Shown here: positions 1-8,295 of the stretch, in pieces | Layout: each line of letters begins with the position of its first letter | How positions within the stretch are numbered: position 1 is the first letter of the stretch | From: an uncultured Oscillospiraceae bacterium | GTDB taxonomy: Bacteria; Bacillota; Clostridia; Oscillospirales; Oscillospiraceae | DNA length: 54,960 nt | Assembly (NCBI GenBank): GCA_947589225.1 | Contig: CANQBC010000014.1 | Coordinates: 1 to 54,960, forward strand | Direction: 5' to 3' | Position numbers and translations under genes: made by a program | The notes under the pieces: generated by a model | The model's database searches: none | The model's input: the letters and a program-made list of their open reading frames with translations, nothing else | What the model was told of the DNA's origin: nothing

Positions 1-21
1 TGTCAAGTGATTTTATTAAAA

Positions 22-67
22 AAACATACCCCCACCTTCGCTTTTTAGCTCGGTGGGGGGTATGTTT
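22..67 (-). terminator. Strong intrinsic terminator, read on the minus strand
   Basis: A 15-bp stem (22-36 with 52-67, one bulged G) closes a 15-nt loop. On the minus strand it is followed by a run of seven T. It could end transcripts coming from spoVAC through the repeat element at 77-272. Confidence 0.75.
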
Positions 68-76
68 GTGACATTG

Positions 77-272
77 CCCGGTAACCCGGGGGGCTCTCAG
101 TTTGTCAAAAAACTCAAGTCGAGCATTTTTTCCGGCGGCATGTACGTCGAAATTTGCCCCTTTTAGGTTCCCGGAGTGTACGAAGTGCATGGAGGGGACC
201 GGCAAATTTCTTCCGTTGGCAAAGGCATAGCCTTTGTCAACGGGTTGAGCCCCCCGGTAACCCGGGGGGCTC
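77..272 (-). repeat. Dispersed palindromic element, copy 1, bracketed by a duplicated hairpin
   Basis: A 20-bp sequence at 77-96 recurs exactly at 253-272, where it is the 3' half of a GC-rich hairpin (247-272). Between the copies lies about 150 bp containing an A/T hairpin near 116-155 and a second hairpin at about 214-243. The first 52 bp of the interior (from 101) nearly match the interior edge of copy 3 at 41585-41640. Together with the terminators at 22-67 and 296-324, it accounts for the first 348 bases, in which I see no gene. Confidence 0.7.
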
Positions 273-295
273 CTATTTAATGTCTACTGAACAAT

Positions 296-324
296 CCCCA
301 TTTTTCTCCCACGGAAAAATGGGG
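296..324. terminator. Terminator-like hairpin downstream of spoVAC
   Basis: A 10-bp stem (296-305 with 315-324) has a 9-nt loop. It is T-rich on the plus side. It lies 25 bp past the spoVAC stop, so it is the likely end of that transcript. Confidence 0.55.
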
Positions 325-348
325 GTTTCCGTTTTGCCGTTCCCTTAT

Positions 349-792
349 TTATATGAGCTTAAAGAGCACCAGCGCGATCCCGTAGACAATAGAGCTGGCC
401 ACCCCAAACACGATGACCGGCCCGGCGATAATGAACATTTTGGCGGCGGTGCCGGTGATATAGCCCTCGGTTTTAAACTCCAGGGCCGGAGAGACGATGG
501 AGTTGGCAAAGCCGGTGATGGGCACCAGCGTTCCGGCGCCGGCGAATTTGGCGATGTCGTCGTAGATCCCCGCTCCTGTGAGCAGCGCGCCGGCCAGAAC
601 CAGTATGATGCTTGTGGCCGTGGCCGCGTTGTCCTTGGAGAGCCCCGCCGCGTCAAGCCCGTCCATGAGACCCTGTCCAATGCAGCAGATGATCCCGCCC
701 ACCAGAAACGCCTTTAACATGTTGGGTATGAGCTTTGAATTGGGCGTTTTCTTTTTTACGTACGCGGCGTATTCCTTGTTTGTCATTTTCAT
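349..792 (-). CDS. spoVAC: Stage V sporulation protein AC (SpoVAC)
   Basis: This is a small integral membrane protein of the SpoVA channel, which moves Ca-dipicolinate across the inner forespore/spore membrane. The 147 residues begin with a polar, lysine-rich segment (KKTPNSKLIPN) followed by about four hydrophobic segments. They include the family-typical stretch KAFLVGGIICCIGQ and the PITGFANSI region, and the length matches the family. I chose the ATG at 792 because GAGGTG lies 6 nt upstream; the GTG at 801 overlaps that ribosome binding site. SpoVAC is normally followed by spoVAD and spoVAE, but here the stop is followed by a terminator hairpin, so the gene stands alone within this window. 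Forespore (sigma-G) control is expected from the family, but I could not find a convincing sigma-G promoter. Confidence 0.9.
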   Translation of the reverse strand: MKMTNKEYAAYVKKKTPNSKLIPNMLKAFLVGGIICCIGQGLMDGLDAAGLSKDNAATATSIILVLAGALLTGAGIYDDIAKFAGAGTLVPITGFANSIVSPALEFKTEGYITGTAAKMFIIAGPVIVFGVASSIVYGIALVLFKLI

Positions 793-894
793 ATCGATCA
801 CCTCGTGTGATTTTTTGTGAGATTAGCTTTTCCCGCCACGGAGCCTGTATTCACGTATTTTTTTCCAAAAGTTTACCCACGGGACAATAACATA

Positions 895-923
895 TTGAAT
901 TTGCGTGTAAAATCTGATAGAAT
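895..923 (+). promoter_or_regulatory. Promoter for the L,D-transpeptidase pair
   Basis: TTGAAT, a 17-nt spacer and TAGAAT form a good sigma-A-type promoter about 50 bp upstream of the gene at 976. An AAGGAG ribosome binding site precedes that ATG by 10 nt. Confidence 0.6.
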
Positions 924-975
924 TATTTTGGTTAGTTGTTTTTCCCACCGTTTGATCAGAAGGAGATGAGCTACC

Positions 976-2721
976 ATGTTTTGTCCCAATTGCGGACGGC
1001 AGCTTCCCGACACTGCCAAATTTTGTCCCAGGTGCGGCGCACAGGTGAGCAACCGGCAGCCTGTGAAGCAGTCCGCGGCTCCTCAGCCCGTCGCGACTGT
1101 TCAGGGCGCCACGCAGCCGGTTCAACCTGTCGCTCACGCCGCGGCGGGGACGACCGCCGGGAAGAAAAAATCCGGGATCTCCAGTACCGCGCTGGGCATT
1201 ATTGTGGGTATCGCCACGGCGGTGGTGATCCTTCTGGGCGTTCTCATATTCATGTATACCCAGGATCTTCTGCCCTTTGGCGGCGGGCCTGACCGCCAGC
1301 AGTCCGGGGATAAAGCCGGAGAGGACGACGGCCGGCCCTCGGGTAAGGACGACCACTCGCAGGAGGGCTCCGGCGGGCAGGAGTCCGGAGGCGGCCTTCC
1401 TTCACAGCCGGACGCGCCTTACCCCGACAGCGTCGATCTGGCGGCGCTTGTCGCCGATCCGGCCTCCTATGTGGGCCGGCATATCTGCGTCAACGCCGCC
1501 GTCTCCGGCGTCTGCCTCCAGAACGTCCAGGCCGACATTGTCTCCGGCGACGGCGATGTGCTCCCGGTCAATCTGGCCTTTGAAAGCGACGCCGTCCACG
1601 GCTCACCCAACCGGGACGACACCCTGTACATAGACGGCGATCTTGCGGTTCAGGGCGAGGACTTCTACTACTTCACGGGCGCGTCCGTCACCTTCACCGG
1701 CGGCGTGTTCGAGGGCCTGATGTGCGAATCCTCCGGCTCTATCCCGTGGGGCGTCCCCCTGCCCGTCACGGACTACGGGAAATTTGCCGGAACCTTCGCC
1801 ACGGCGGGCGACGCCGACGCCTTCCTCGCCACCGGCGGGCCTCTGGCGGTCCTGAACGTCACGCCCACCGAGATCGCGTACACCGTCACAAACTACAACG
1901 CCGCCACCGGCGACGCCGCGCAGATCTCCGGGGCCGCCCCCGCCGACGGCTCCCCCGCCATCACCTACTACGGCGACGACGGCTGGGGCAACACCGTAGA
2001 GTGCCAACTTTCCCTTCTGTCCTCCGGCACTCTCCTCTTCTCCGCCTCCGGCACCGCCGACAGCGCGTATGTCTGGGATCTGGATCAGGGCTTTGCCCGC
2101 CTCATCCCCTGCTCCGGCTATGTCCCCCAGCTCTATGAGCCGCGCACCGACCACACCCAGGAGCTGATCGTCTCCAGCCGCGGCTCCTCCGCCACGCTGA
2201 CTCTGCGCAACTGGGATCGGGGCGCGTGGGCGGATCTGTTCACCGCCTCCGCGTACCTCGGCTCCAACGGCATCAGCTACAACAAGACGGAGGGCGACAA
2301 GTGTACCCCCGCCGGCACCTTTGACATCCTTTTCGCCTTTGGCACCGTGTCCCGGACGCTGAATATCGACTACTACAGGATCAAGGCCGGGGACGTGTGG
2401 GTGGACGACGTGAATTCCTACTACTACAACACCATGCAGACCACCTCCACGCCCGGAAAGGACTGGAAGAGCGCGGAGGATCTGTACGCCAAATTCACCA
2501 ATAACCGCTCCACGGCCTGCATTTACTTCAACTACAACGGCGACGGGCTTTCCGGCGGTTCGGCCTACTACAAGGGCGGCTCCGACCTGTTTATCGACGG
2601 TCTCGGCTCCGCCTCCACTATGGGCCCGGGATACGGCGACATTCGGATCTCCTCCGCCGACATGGAAACGCTTCTGTCCCTGCTGGATTCCGACCGGAAC
2701 CCAAAGCTGATCATTTCCTGA
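976..2721 (+). CDS. Zinc-ribbon membrane protein with a degenerate L,D-transpeptidase-like domain
   Basis: The N-terminus is a zinc ribbon with C3, C6, C17 and C20. A Gln/Ala/Pro-rich linker follows, then one membrane helix (about 72-93) and an acidic Gly/Ser-rich linker, placing the remainder outside the cell. A beta-rich region (about 150-390) precedes a C-terminal domain (about 394-581) that aligns with the YkuD/COG3786 L,D-transpeptidase core of the next gene. It shares SNGISYNKTEGDKCTPAGTF, WVDD..S..YN, DWKSAE and the final NPKLIIS. The catalytic HxG...SGC segment is not conserved: the His position reads Asp (LFIDG) and the Cys position falls in GPGYG. It therefore looks like a pseudoenzyme, perhaps a sensor or scaffold for cell-wall crosslinking. 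The next ATG lies one base beyond its stop, so the two genes are probably translationally coupled. Confidence 0.75.
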   Translation: MFCPNCGRQLPDTAKFCPRCGAQVSNRQPVKQSAAPQPVATVQGATQPVQPVAHAAAGTTAGKKKSGISSTALGIIVGIATAVVILLGVLIFMYTQDLLPFGGGPDRQQSGDKAGEDDGRPSGKDDHSQEGSGGQESGGGLPSQPDAPYPDSVDLAALVADPASYVGRHICVNAAVSGVCLQNVQADIVSGDGDVLPVNLAFESDAVHGSPNRDDTLYIDGDLAVQGEDFYYFTGASVTFTGGVFEGLMCESSGSIPWGVPLPVTDYGKFAGTFATAGDADAFLATGGPLAVLNVTPTEIAYTVTNYNAATGDAAQISGAAPADGSPAITYYGDDGWGNTVECQLSLLSSGTLLFSASGTADSAYVWDLDQGFARLIPCSGYVPQLYEPRTDHTQELIVSSRGSSATLTLRNWDRGAWADLFTASAYLGSNGISYNKTEGDKCTPAGTFDILFAFGTVSRTLNIDYYRIKAGDVWVDDVNSYYYNTMQTTSTPGKDWKSAEDLYAKFTNNRSTACIYFNYNGDGLSGGSAYYKGGSDLFIDGLGSASTMGPGYGDIRISSADMETLLSLLDSDRNPKLIIS

Positions 2722-2722
2722 T

Positions 2723-3652
2723 ATGAGAAAAATTATTCCTTTTATCGTCTGTATGGTGGCCGCCGCCTCCGCGCTTCTGCTTGCTCCCGCTGTGGGTGAG
2801 TTAACGGCTCCGGCATCTGACGGCGGCGCCCCTCCGCCGTCGGAGGAGGTCGATCTGACATCCTCTCCCGACGACCCACTTCCCGGCGGGCCGGTTTCCA
2901 ACGCCGCCGTTCCCGACGGCGCGGGCTCCGGCAATGCGGACAATGGATCCGGCGGCATCGCCGGGGCGGGCGAGCAGGCCGCTGCCCGTCCCGGTGACAC
3001 GGATGGCGCCGGCGAGGCGGGTGAGGTCGATGACGCGCCCGAGGCGCCGGTCGTTCCCGAGCTTATGTCACGGCGCCTGGACGAGTCCGGATTCGAAGCG
3101 GAGGATATTGAAGGCTCTCAGCTTATTATCGTCAAATCCGCCGGCAATACGGCGCGGGTAAGCGCCTTTGAATACACCGAGGACGGCGCGTGGAGCGTCA
3201 TTTTGGAGGAATGTCCCGGCCATGTGGGCAGGAACGGCGTCTCCGCGGCCAAGGTAGAGGGCGACGGCATGACGCCGATGGGACTTTTCGCTATTCCCAG
3301 CGCCTTTGGCAACGAGCCGGATCCCGGTTGTCTGCTCCCATATCGTCAGGCCACGGAAAAGAGCTATTGGGTAGACGATCCAGACTCGGCAAGCTACAAT
3401 ATGTGGGTGGAGGACGACGGAGAGCGGGACTGGAAGAGCGCCGAACACATATCCGACTATTCCTCCGCTTACGCCTACGCCGCGGTCATCGCCTACAATA
3501 CCGACCCCGTAACCCCCGGCGCCGGATCCGCTATTTTTCTGCATGTTGGCTCCAACCCCACCTCGGGGTGCGTATCCGTGTCAAAGGACAATATGCTCCT
3601 GTTCCTCCGATGGCTTGACCCCGGCAAAGGCCCGAAAATACTGATATTCTGA
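2723..3652 (+). CDS. Secreted L,D-transpeptidase family protein (COG3786 type)
   Basis: The product is predicted to form or remodel 3-3 peptidoglycan crosslinks outside the membrane. A signal peptide (about 1-26) is followed by a long acidic, Pro/Gly-rich disordered region to about residue 110. The catalytic domain carries GRNGVSAAKVEGDGMTPMG, then WVDDPDSASYNMW and HISDYSSAYAYAAVIAYN. It ends in SAIFLHVG...TSGCV, with His274 and the nucleophile Cys283 intact. The start lies one base after the stop of the upstream pseudoenzyme and has no strong ribosome binding site, which suggests coupling. A perfect terminator follows immediately. The match to COG3786 is clear, but whether the enzyme acts as a transpeptidase or a carboxypeptidase cannot be read from sequence. 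Confidence 0.8.
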   Translation: MRKIIPFIVCMVAAASALLLAPAVGELTAPASDGGAPPPSEEVDLTSSPDDPLPGGPVSNAAVPDGAGSGNADNGSGGIAGAGEQAAARPGDTDGAGEAGEVDDAPEAPVVPELMSRRLDESGFEAEDIEGSQLIIVKSAGNTARVSAFEYTEDGAWSVILEECPGHVGRNGVSAAKVEGDGMTPMGLFAIPSAFGNEPDPGCLLPYRQATEKSYWVDDPDSASYNMWVEDDGERDWKSAEHISDYSSAYAYAAVIAYNTDPVTPGAGSAIFLHVGSNPTSGCVSVSKDNMLLFLRWLDPGKGPKILIF

Positions 3653-3653
3653 A

Positions 3654-3681
3654 AAAACGTCCGCCGTTCGGCGGACGTTTT
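3654..3681 (+). terminator. Intrinsic terminator of the L,D-transpeptidase pair
   Basis: A 12-bp perfect stem with a GTTC loop is flanked by A-run and T-run arms. It starts two bases after the stop codon and can act in both directions. Confidence 0.85.
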
Positions 3682-3713
3682 ATACTAATCCCCAATTAAT
3701 AGCTTTAATTCGC

Positions 3714-3792
3714 GACGGTCTTTTTCACGTCATGCATCGTCAGCCGTCTTGGCAATACGCAAGTATTCCCCGCGGCGGCTTCCTCGCCTGAC
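3714..3792. other. Unexplained structured intergenic segment
   Basis: Within the 312-bp gap 3653-3964, 3754-3767 forms a 5-bp stem closed by a GCAA (GNRA-type) tetraloop. It is nested in weaker pairings (AGCCG at 3742 with CGGCT at 3776; GTCAG at 3739 with CTGAC at 3788; GACGG at 3714 with CCGTC at 3744). No reading frame of note covers it. It could be a small RNA or a decayed element, and I recognise no family. Confidence 0.3.
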
Positions 3793-3864
3793 ACGAAAAA
3801 ACCTCGCCGCTCGGTAAAAGCTTTTAAATGGTGATTCGTATTAGATCGCGGGCAAACCGTAAAA

Positions 3865-3937
3865 TGAAATTATCCAGGACATGTGCCCGGATAATTTCAC
3901 CTTTTATTTGCAAGGGCGGGGCCGAAGCCCCGCCCTT
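3865..3937 (-). terminator. Two hairpins ending the glucosidase-HAD transcript
   Basis: A perfect 11-bp stem with a 4-nt loop (3912-3937) and an 11-bp stem (3865-3875 with 3889-3899) lie just past the HAD stop at 3965. Neither has a long T run on the minus strand, so termination strength is uncertain. Confidence 0.55.
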
Positions 3938-3964
3938 CGCTTATGTTCGCCCGACCGGAGGCTC

Positions 3965-4699
3965 TCAGTCCAGGAGAAAGTCCCGCACCCTTGAAAGATC
4001 CATTTCCGGGAGTACCAGATCCGCCTCCGGCGCCGGCTCATCGGGGGATATATTGGAGTGGATGTACACGGCCGCCAACCCCAGGGCGCGGGCGGGCCGG
4101 ATGTCGCACTCGCCGTCGTTGCCGACCATGACGGCGGTAGCGGGATCTATGCCTCGCTGGGCGAGGAGCGTCATAAAGAAGCGGGGATCGGGCTTTTTTA
4201 TTCCGTAGTCGGAGGACAGGTATATGCCGTCGAACAGCTTATCGATACCCGTCTTTCTCAACTCAAGCCGTGTAAAGATGGCCTGGGCGTTGGAGAGGAG
4301 CCATACCTTTTTGCCCTTTTCCCGAAGCTCCGAAAGCAGCTTCCGAGCACCGGGGTAGAGGCGTATGTATTCCATGGACGCGTCACGGAAAAGCTCGCCG
4401 GTGCTGACGGCCAGCTCCATACCGGCATCCACCCCTCTGTCCAGATACAGCCGTTGAAAGACGTATTGAAGCTCTATCTCCGGGTGGGCCTCGTGGTCGT
4501 CGCCGCGCAGCCGGGGCGAACCCCGCTCAAACTCGGCGACGGTGGCAAAATACCCTGTTTTCAGTTCCTCCGGACTGTATTTCGCGCCGTTTTCGGCATA
4601 CACGCGGGCCATCTCCGCCCAGAGCCCGGGGCTTTGCTCGTCGGTACGGATGTCGATCAGCGTACCGTAGAGGTCAAAGATCACGTTTTGAAAGCTCAT
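3965..4699 (-). CDS. HAD-superfamily hydrolase (subfamily IA)
   Basis: This is a 244-residue cytoplasmic phosphatase-type HAD protein. Motif I is FDLYGTL with nucleophile Asp9; the usual second Asp is Tyr11, as seen in haloacid-dehalogenase-like and YjjG-like members. Motif II is LLSNA, the motif III region is KKPDPRFF, and motif IV is VGNDGECDI. A helical cap lies between about residues 16 and 100. The ATG overlaps the stop of the upstream alpha-glucosidase by 4 bp (ATGA), so the two are translated from one mRNA. This links it to maltodextrin catabolism, where a sugar-phosphate or nucleotide phosphatase would be plausible. Substrate cannot be predicted. Confidence 0.8.
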   Translation of the reverse strand: MSFQNVIFDLYGTLIDIRTDEQSPGLWAEMARVYAENGAKYSPEELKTGYFATVAEFERGSPRLRGDDHEAHPEIELQYVFQRLYLDRGVDAGMELAVSTGELFRDASMEYIRLYPGARKLLSELREKGKKVWLLSNAQAIFTRLELRKTGIDKLFDGIYLSSDYGIKKPDPRFFMTLLAQRGIDPATAVMVGNDGECDIRPARALGLAAVYIHSNISPDEPAPEADLVLPEMDLSRVRDFLLD

Positions 4700-6321
4700 C
4701 TTGTCCCTCCCTCATACATCATCCGCGCCTCCCAGGGGCGCAGGACGTCCGAGACGCCTTTGTAATTTCCGATCAGGATTTCCGCGTTCTCGAAGCCGGC
4801 CGGGACGGTGTATTTGCGCGCGTCGCCGGACATGTTGCAGATGACCAGGAGGCGTTCCGCGTCCGTACACCGGGTATACACGAAAAGCGCCTCATCCTCC
4901 GGCTCCAAAAGGGTGAACTCGCCGTCCCGGAATACCGGGTGCTTCTTGCGAAGGGCGATAAGCTTTTGGTAGAAGTAAAAGACGGAATCGGGGTCAGCGA
5001 GGGCGGATCTCACGTTGATCCCCCGGTAATTTTCGTTTACCGCGAACCAGGGCCTCCCCGTGGTGAACCCGGCGTTTTCCGAGGCGTCCCACTGCATGGG
5101 CGTCCTGGCGTTGTCTCGGCTGCGGGCACGGGCGGAGGCGAGGATCTCGCCATCCGGATATCCCCTCGCCCGCCGCTCGGCGATCATGTTCACCGTCTCC
5201 ACGTCCTCGTAATCGGACAGCCCCAGAGGCACGTTGGTCATACCGATCTCCTCGCCCTGGTATATGTACGGCGTTCCCTCCATCCCGTAGAGCATGGCGG
5301 CCAGGCACTTGGCCGACTCCACCCGGAAAGCCGTATCGTCGCCCCACCGGGAGACGACGCGGGGGAGGTCGTGATTCTCAAGGAACAGGCTGTTCCAGCC
5401 CTCCCCGTGAAGCTCCCGCTGCCAGCGCTCAAAGCACCGCTTGAGCTTGGGCAGCGGCAGGGGGACGGCGTCCCACTTCTCAAAGGACTGATCGAGGCAT
5501 ATATGCTCAAACTGAAACACCATGGAGAGCTCCGACCCGTCGGGAGCGCTCCATTTTTTCGCCTCCCCGGTATCCGCGCTCCACGCTTCGCCCACCGTGA
5601 CGATGCCGGGCTCGATAAAGGCGTTTGCCGAGAGCTCCCGGACGTACTCGTGGAGCTTCGGCCCGCGGGCGGTGATCTTTTTGTCCGGCTCCTTGGCTAT
5701 GGAATCAATGACATCCAGCCGGAACCCCTCCACGCCCTTGTTCACCCAAAAGCGGATCATATCGTAAAGCTCCCGCCGCACCCTGGGGTTATCCCAGTTG
5801 AGATCCGGCTGTTGAACGGCGTATTGGTGAAAGTAGTACTGCCCCAGCTCCGGCACGTACTCCCAGGCAGAGCCGCCGAAGCATGCCCGCATATCGTTTG
5901 GCGGCGTTCCCGGCTCGCCCTCACGCCACACGTAGTAGTCGTGATACGGGTTGTCCCGGCCCTTCAGCGCCTCCCGGAACCAGGGGTGCCTGTCGGAGGT
6001 GTGGTTTAAGACCAGATCCATAATGATCGATATACCCCGCTTTTTGGCCTCCGAAATGAGCCGTTCCATATCCCTCATGGCACCATAGGGCGGCCAGATG
6101 GCGCGGTAGTCGGATATGTCGTAGCCGTTGTCGACCTGGGGCGAGTCCAGCACCGGCGACAGCCAGATCCCATCCACGCCCAGCTTTTCAAGGTAGTCGA
6201 GGCGGCTTATGATGCCGGGGATGTCCCCCAGGCCGTCTCCGTCGGAGTCCTGAAAGCTCTTGGGGTAGATCTGATAGAATACGGCGGACTTCCACCAGCC
6301 ATATTTTGTCTTGTCAAGCAT
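4696..6321 (-). CDS. GH13 alpha-glucosidase, oligo-1,6-glucosidase/dextran glucosidase type
   Basis: This 541-residue cytoplasmic enzyme releases glucose from the non-reducing ends of isomalto- or maltodextrins. The GH13 barrel shows a calcium site DSDGDGLGD (from residue 25), LVLNH, the nucleophile Asp203 in GFRLDVID, the acid Glu245 in VGEAW, and Asp318 in ENHD. Val204, directly after the nucleophile, is the residue associated with alpha-1,6 specificity in this subfamily (established for isomaltases), so 1,6 linkages are favoured. A trehalose-6-phosphate hydrolase is the main alternative. The start follows the debranching enzyme stop by one base and overlaps the HAD gene by 4 bp, so the three form an operon. 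No signal peptide is present. Confidence 0.85.
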   Translation of the reverse strand: MLDKTKYGWWKSAVFYQIYPKSFQDSDGDGLGDIPGIISRLDYLEKLGVDGIWLSPVLDSPQVDNGYDISDYRAIWPPYGAMRDMERLISEAKKRGISIIMDLVLNHTSDRHPWFREALKGRDNPYHDYYVWREGEPGTPPNDMRACFGGSAWEYVPELGQYYFHQYAVQQPDLNWDNPRVRRELYDMIRFWVNKGVEGFRLDVIDSIAKEPDKKITARGPKLHEYVRELSANAFIEPGIVTVGEAWSADTGEAKKWSAPDGSELSMVFQFEHICLDQSFEKWDAVPLPLPKLKRCFERWQRELHGEGWNSLFLENHDLPRVVSRWGDDTAFRVESAKCLAAMLYGMEGTPYIYQGEEIGMTNVPLGLSDYEDVETVNMIAERRARGYPDGEILASARARSRDNARTPMQWDASENAGFTTGRPWFAVNENYRGINVRSALADPDSVFYFYQKLIALRKKHPVFRDGEFTLLEPEDEALFVYTRCTDAERLLVICNMSGDARKYTVPAGFENAEILIGNYKGVSDVLRPWEARMMYEGGTR

Positions 6322-6322
6322 T

Positions 6323-8272
6323 TCACTCCGCCTCCCGCTCGATTTCTTCCAATTTCTCGTAAACCCGGAGCAGCTCCCCCACGCTCCACGCCTGGGCGAA
6401 GCAGCCCTTGGACGGCCCCGGCGCGCCGCCGTCGTAGATCTCCGGCAGCTGGCCCACGCAGCCCTCCCGAAGTATATCGGGCATGGACGCCAGAAGCCCT
6501 CGAACCGTTTTCGCGGCGTCCGGCGTATCGCCGTTTACCTTCAAATGCGCCAGGTAATACGCCCCCGCCGGGAAGGGCCAGACGGTGCCCTGGTGGTAAG
6601 CCAGATCCCGTTCCAGCTGCGGGCCTCCGTAGAAGGGGTGGAACTCCGGATCCTCCGGCGAAAGCGTCCGAAGGCCGCGGGGCGTGTAGAGGTACTCCCC
6701 CACCTTCTCCACCACGCGCCGTTCCTTTTCCGGCGGGAGAGGCGTGAAGGGCATGGATACAGCCCAGATCTGATTGCACCGAAGCTGCGTGTCGGCCCTT
6801 GTGCCGGAGAGGACGTCCCGCAGGAAACCCCTATCCTCCATCCAGAACTTTTCATTGAAGGAGCTTTTCACCTTTTCGGCCAGGGCCTCAAATTCTTCTC
6901 CGCTCTCCCCCGCTATGGGGGCAAGCCGCGCCATGGCGCAGAGGTCTGAGTACCAGTAGGCGTTTATCTCCACGGGCTTTCCGTGACGAGGGGTAGGCAG
7001 GATATCGCCAACGCGTACGTCCATCCAGGTCACCTGGTCAAAGCCGGCCCCGGCGGAGATAAGTCCGTCTGTGTCCATCTTTATGGCGTACCGGGTGCCG
7101 GACCGATAGGCGTCCACAATGTGTTTCATGGCGGGCCACGCCTCACGGACGAACTCCTGATCCCCGGTCTTTTCAAAATAGAGCCACACGCCGTTTATGA
7201 AGAGGAGCGGCGCGTCGGCGGAGTTATACTGCGGCTCCTCCTGCCCCTCGGGAAAATAGTTGGGCAGGAGACCGTCTTTTTCGTAATGTATAAAGGTTCG
7301 CAGGATACTTTTGGCGTCCTCGAACCGGCCGGTCGCCAGGGCGCAGCCCGGCAGGGCTATCATGGTGTCCCGGCCCCAGTCGCCGAAGAAGGGATAACCG
7401 GCGATCACGGTCTTGCCTCCGGTGGAGGCGCGGTAGGCGATATACGCATCCGCGGCCCGGGCAAGCTCACGGGCCTCGGGGGACACAAAGCCGGCGTTTT
7501 CCGCAAGCTTCCGCTGCCTTTCGCGGCACTCCGCCAGGATTGAGCCGCCGGATCGGCGCGTCTCCTCAGTGGAAAAGACGATCTCCAGTGTCCCCCTTTC
7601 CCCGGCGGGGACGGCGACGGACGCGGCGCAGCAGAAAAACCCCCTGCCCGAAGGACGTTTGCCGTCCTTCTCCTCGTCGGCGTAATACAGGCTCTCCGAT
7701 CCTTCCGGTATCTTTTCGACCGGGCGGCTCGCGTGTACAAAGACCCGAAGTCCTCCCGCCTCCACCCCGCCCCGGTCGTATTCCGCCTCCGGGGGCGTCT
7801 GCGGCGGCTCCCCCTTCTGAGCCATCTGGAAAACGGGCGTCAGGGTCAGCGTACACGGCGCGGGGGAGGCGTTTTCGATCTCGTAGACCACCGCCGAGGT
7901 GTTCTCGTTTCGCGCCATGCCAAATCCGCGGGTGACCTTGACGCCGCGCGCCTCATATACCCACTCCGGGACGCCGTCAAAGGTGAAGGCGGCCAGGCTC
8001 TCGATCCCGTTCTCCGTCTGCGTCCCGTCCGCAAAGCTCTGGGTGGAGAGGAAGATGGTCTCCCCGCCCACGGTAAGCTCCTCCTTCATCCGGTGGACGA
8101 GGGTGTAACGGCGGCTCGGAGATCTCGCGGCAACAAGGAGCCCCTGATCGCAGCGTGTGACCGAGAAAGCCGCGGAGGTGGAGGCAAAGCCGCCCAGGCC
8201 ATTTGTCAGGAGCCAGCAGGTGTCCTCCCCCCCGCCTGTTTTAAGGTCATTTTTGTCAAAGGAAAATTTCAC
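6323..8272 (-). CDS. Glycogen debranching enzyme, amylo-alpha-1,6-glucosidase (GH133 type)
   Basis: The protein has 649 residues and no signal peptide. The N-terminal beta domain is typical of bacterial GDE proteins (DTCWLLTNGLGGFASTS near the start, R.Y..L). A C-terminal (alpha/alpha)6 barrel from about residue 270 carries GYPFFGDWGRDTMIALPG, DGLLPNYFPE, YNSADAPL, GAGFDQVTWMDVRV and the late YHQGTVWPF motif. It removes alpha-1,6-linked glucose from branched dextrins in the cytoplasm, complementing the adjacent glucosidase. The start is GTG with GGAGGG 7 nt upstream. A strong hairpin at 8312-8345 separates it from the pullulanase, so it may have its own promoter in a short gap where I could not identify one. 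Confidence 0.88.
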   Translation of the reverse strand: MKFSFDKNDLKTGGGEDTCWLLTNGLGGFASTSAAFSVTRCDQGLLVAARSPSRRYTLVHRMKEELTVGGETIFLSTQSFADGTQTENGIESLAAFTFDGVPEWVYEARGVKVTRGFGMARNENTSAVVYEIENASPAPCTLTLTPVFQMAQKGEPPQTPPEAEYDRGGVEAGGLRVFVHASRPVEKIPEGSESLYYADEEKDGKRPSGRGFFCCAASVAVPAGERGTLEIVFSTEETRRSGGSILAECRERQRKLAENAGFVSPEARELARAADAYIAYRASTGGKTVIAGYPFFGDWGRDTMIALPGCALATGRFEDAKSILRTFIHYEKDGLLPNYFPEGQEEPQYNSADAPLLFINGVWLYFEKTGDQEFVREAWPAMKHIVDAYRSGTRYAIKMDTDGLISAGAGFDQVTWMDVRVGDILPTPRHGKPVEINAYWYSDLCAMARLAPIAGESGEEFEALAEKVKSSFNEKFWMEDRGFLRDVLSGTRADTQLRCNQIWAVSMPFTPLPPEKERRVVEKVGEYLYTPRGLRTLSPEDPEFHPFYGGPQLERDLAYHQGTVWPFPAGAYYLAHLKVNGDTPDAAKTVRGLLASMPDILREGCVGQLPEIYDGGAPGPSKGCFAQAWSVGELLRVYEKLEEIEREAE

Positions 8273-8295
8273 TTTAATCCCTCCGTTGGTTGATC

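Noticed and set aside
802-900. A sigma-G promoter for spoVAC (GAATA box on the minus strand)
   Set aside because: The only -10-like sequence lies about 21 nt from it, too far for the known spacing.
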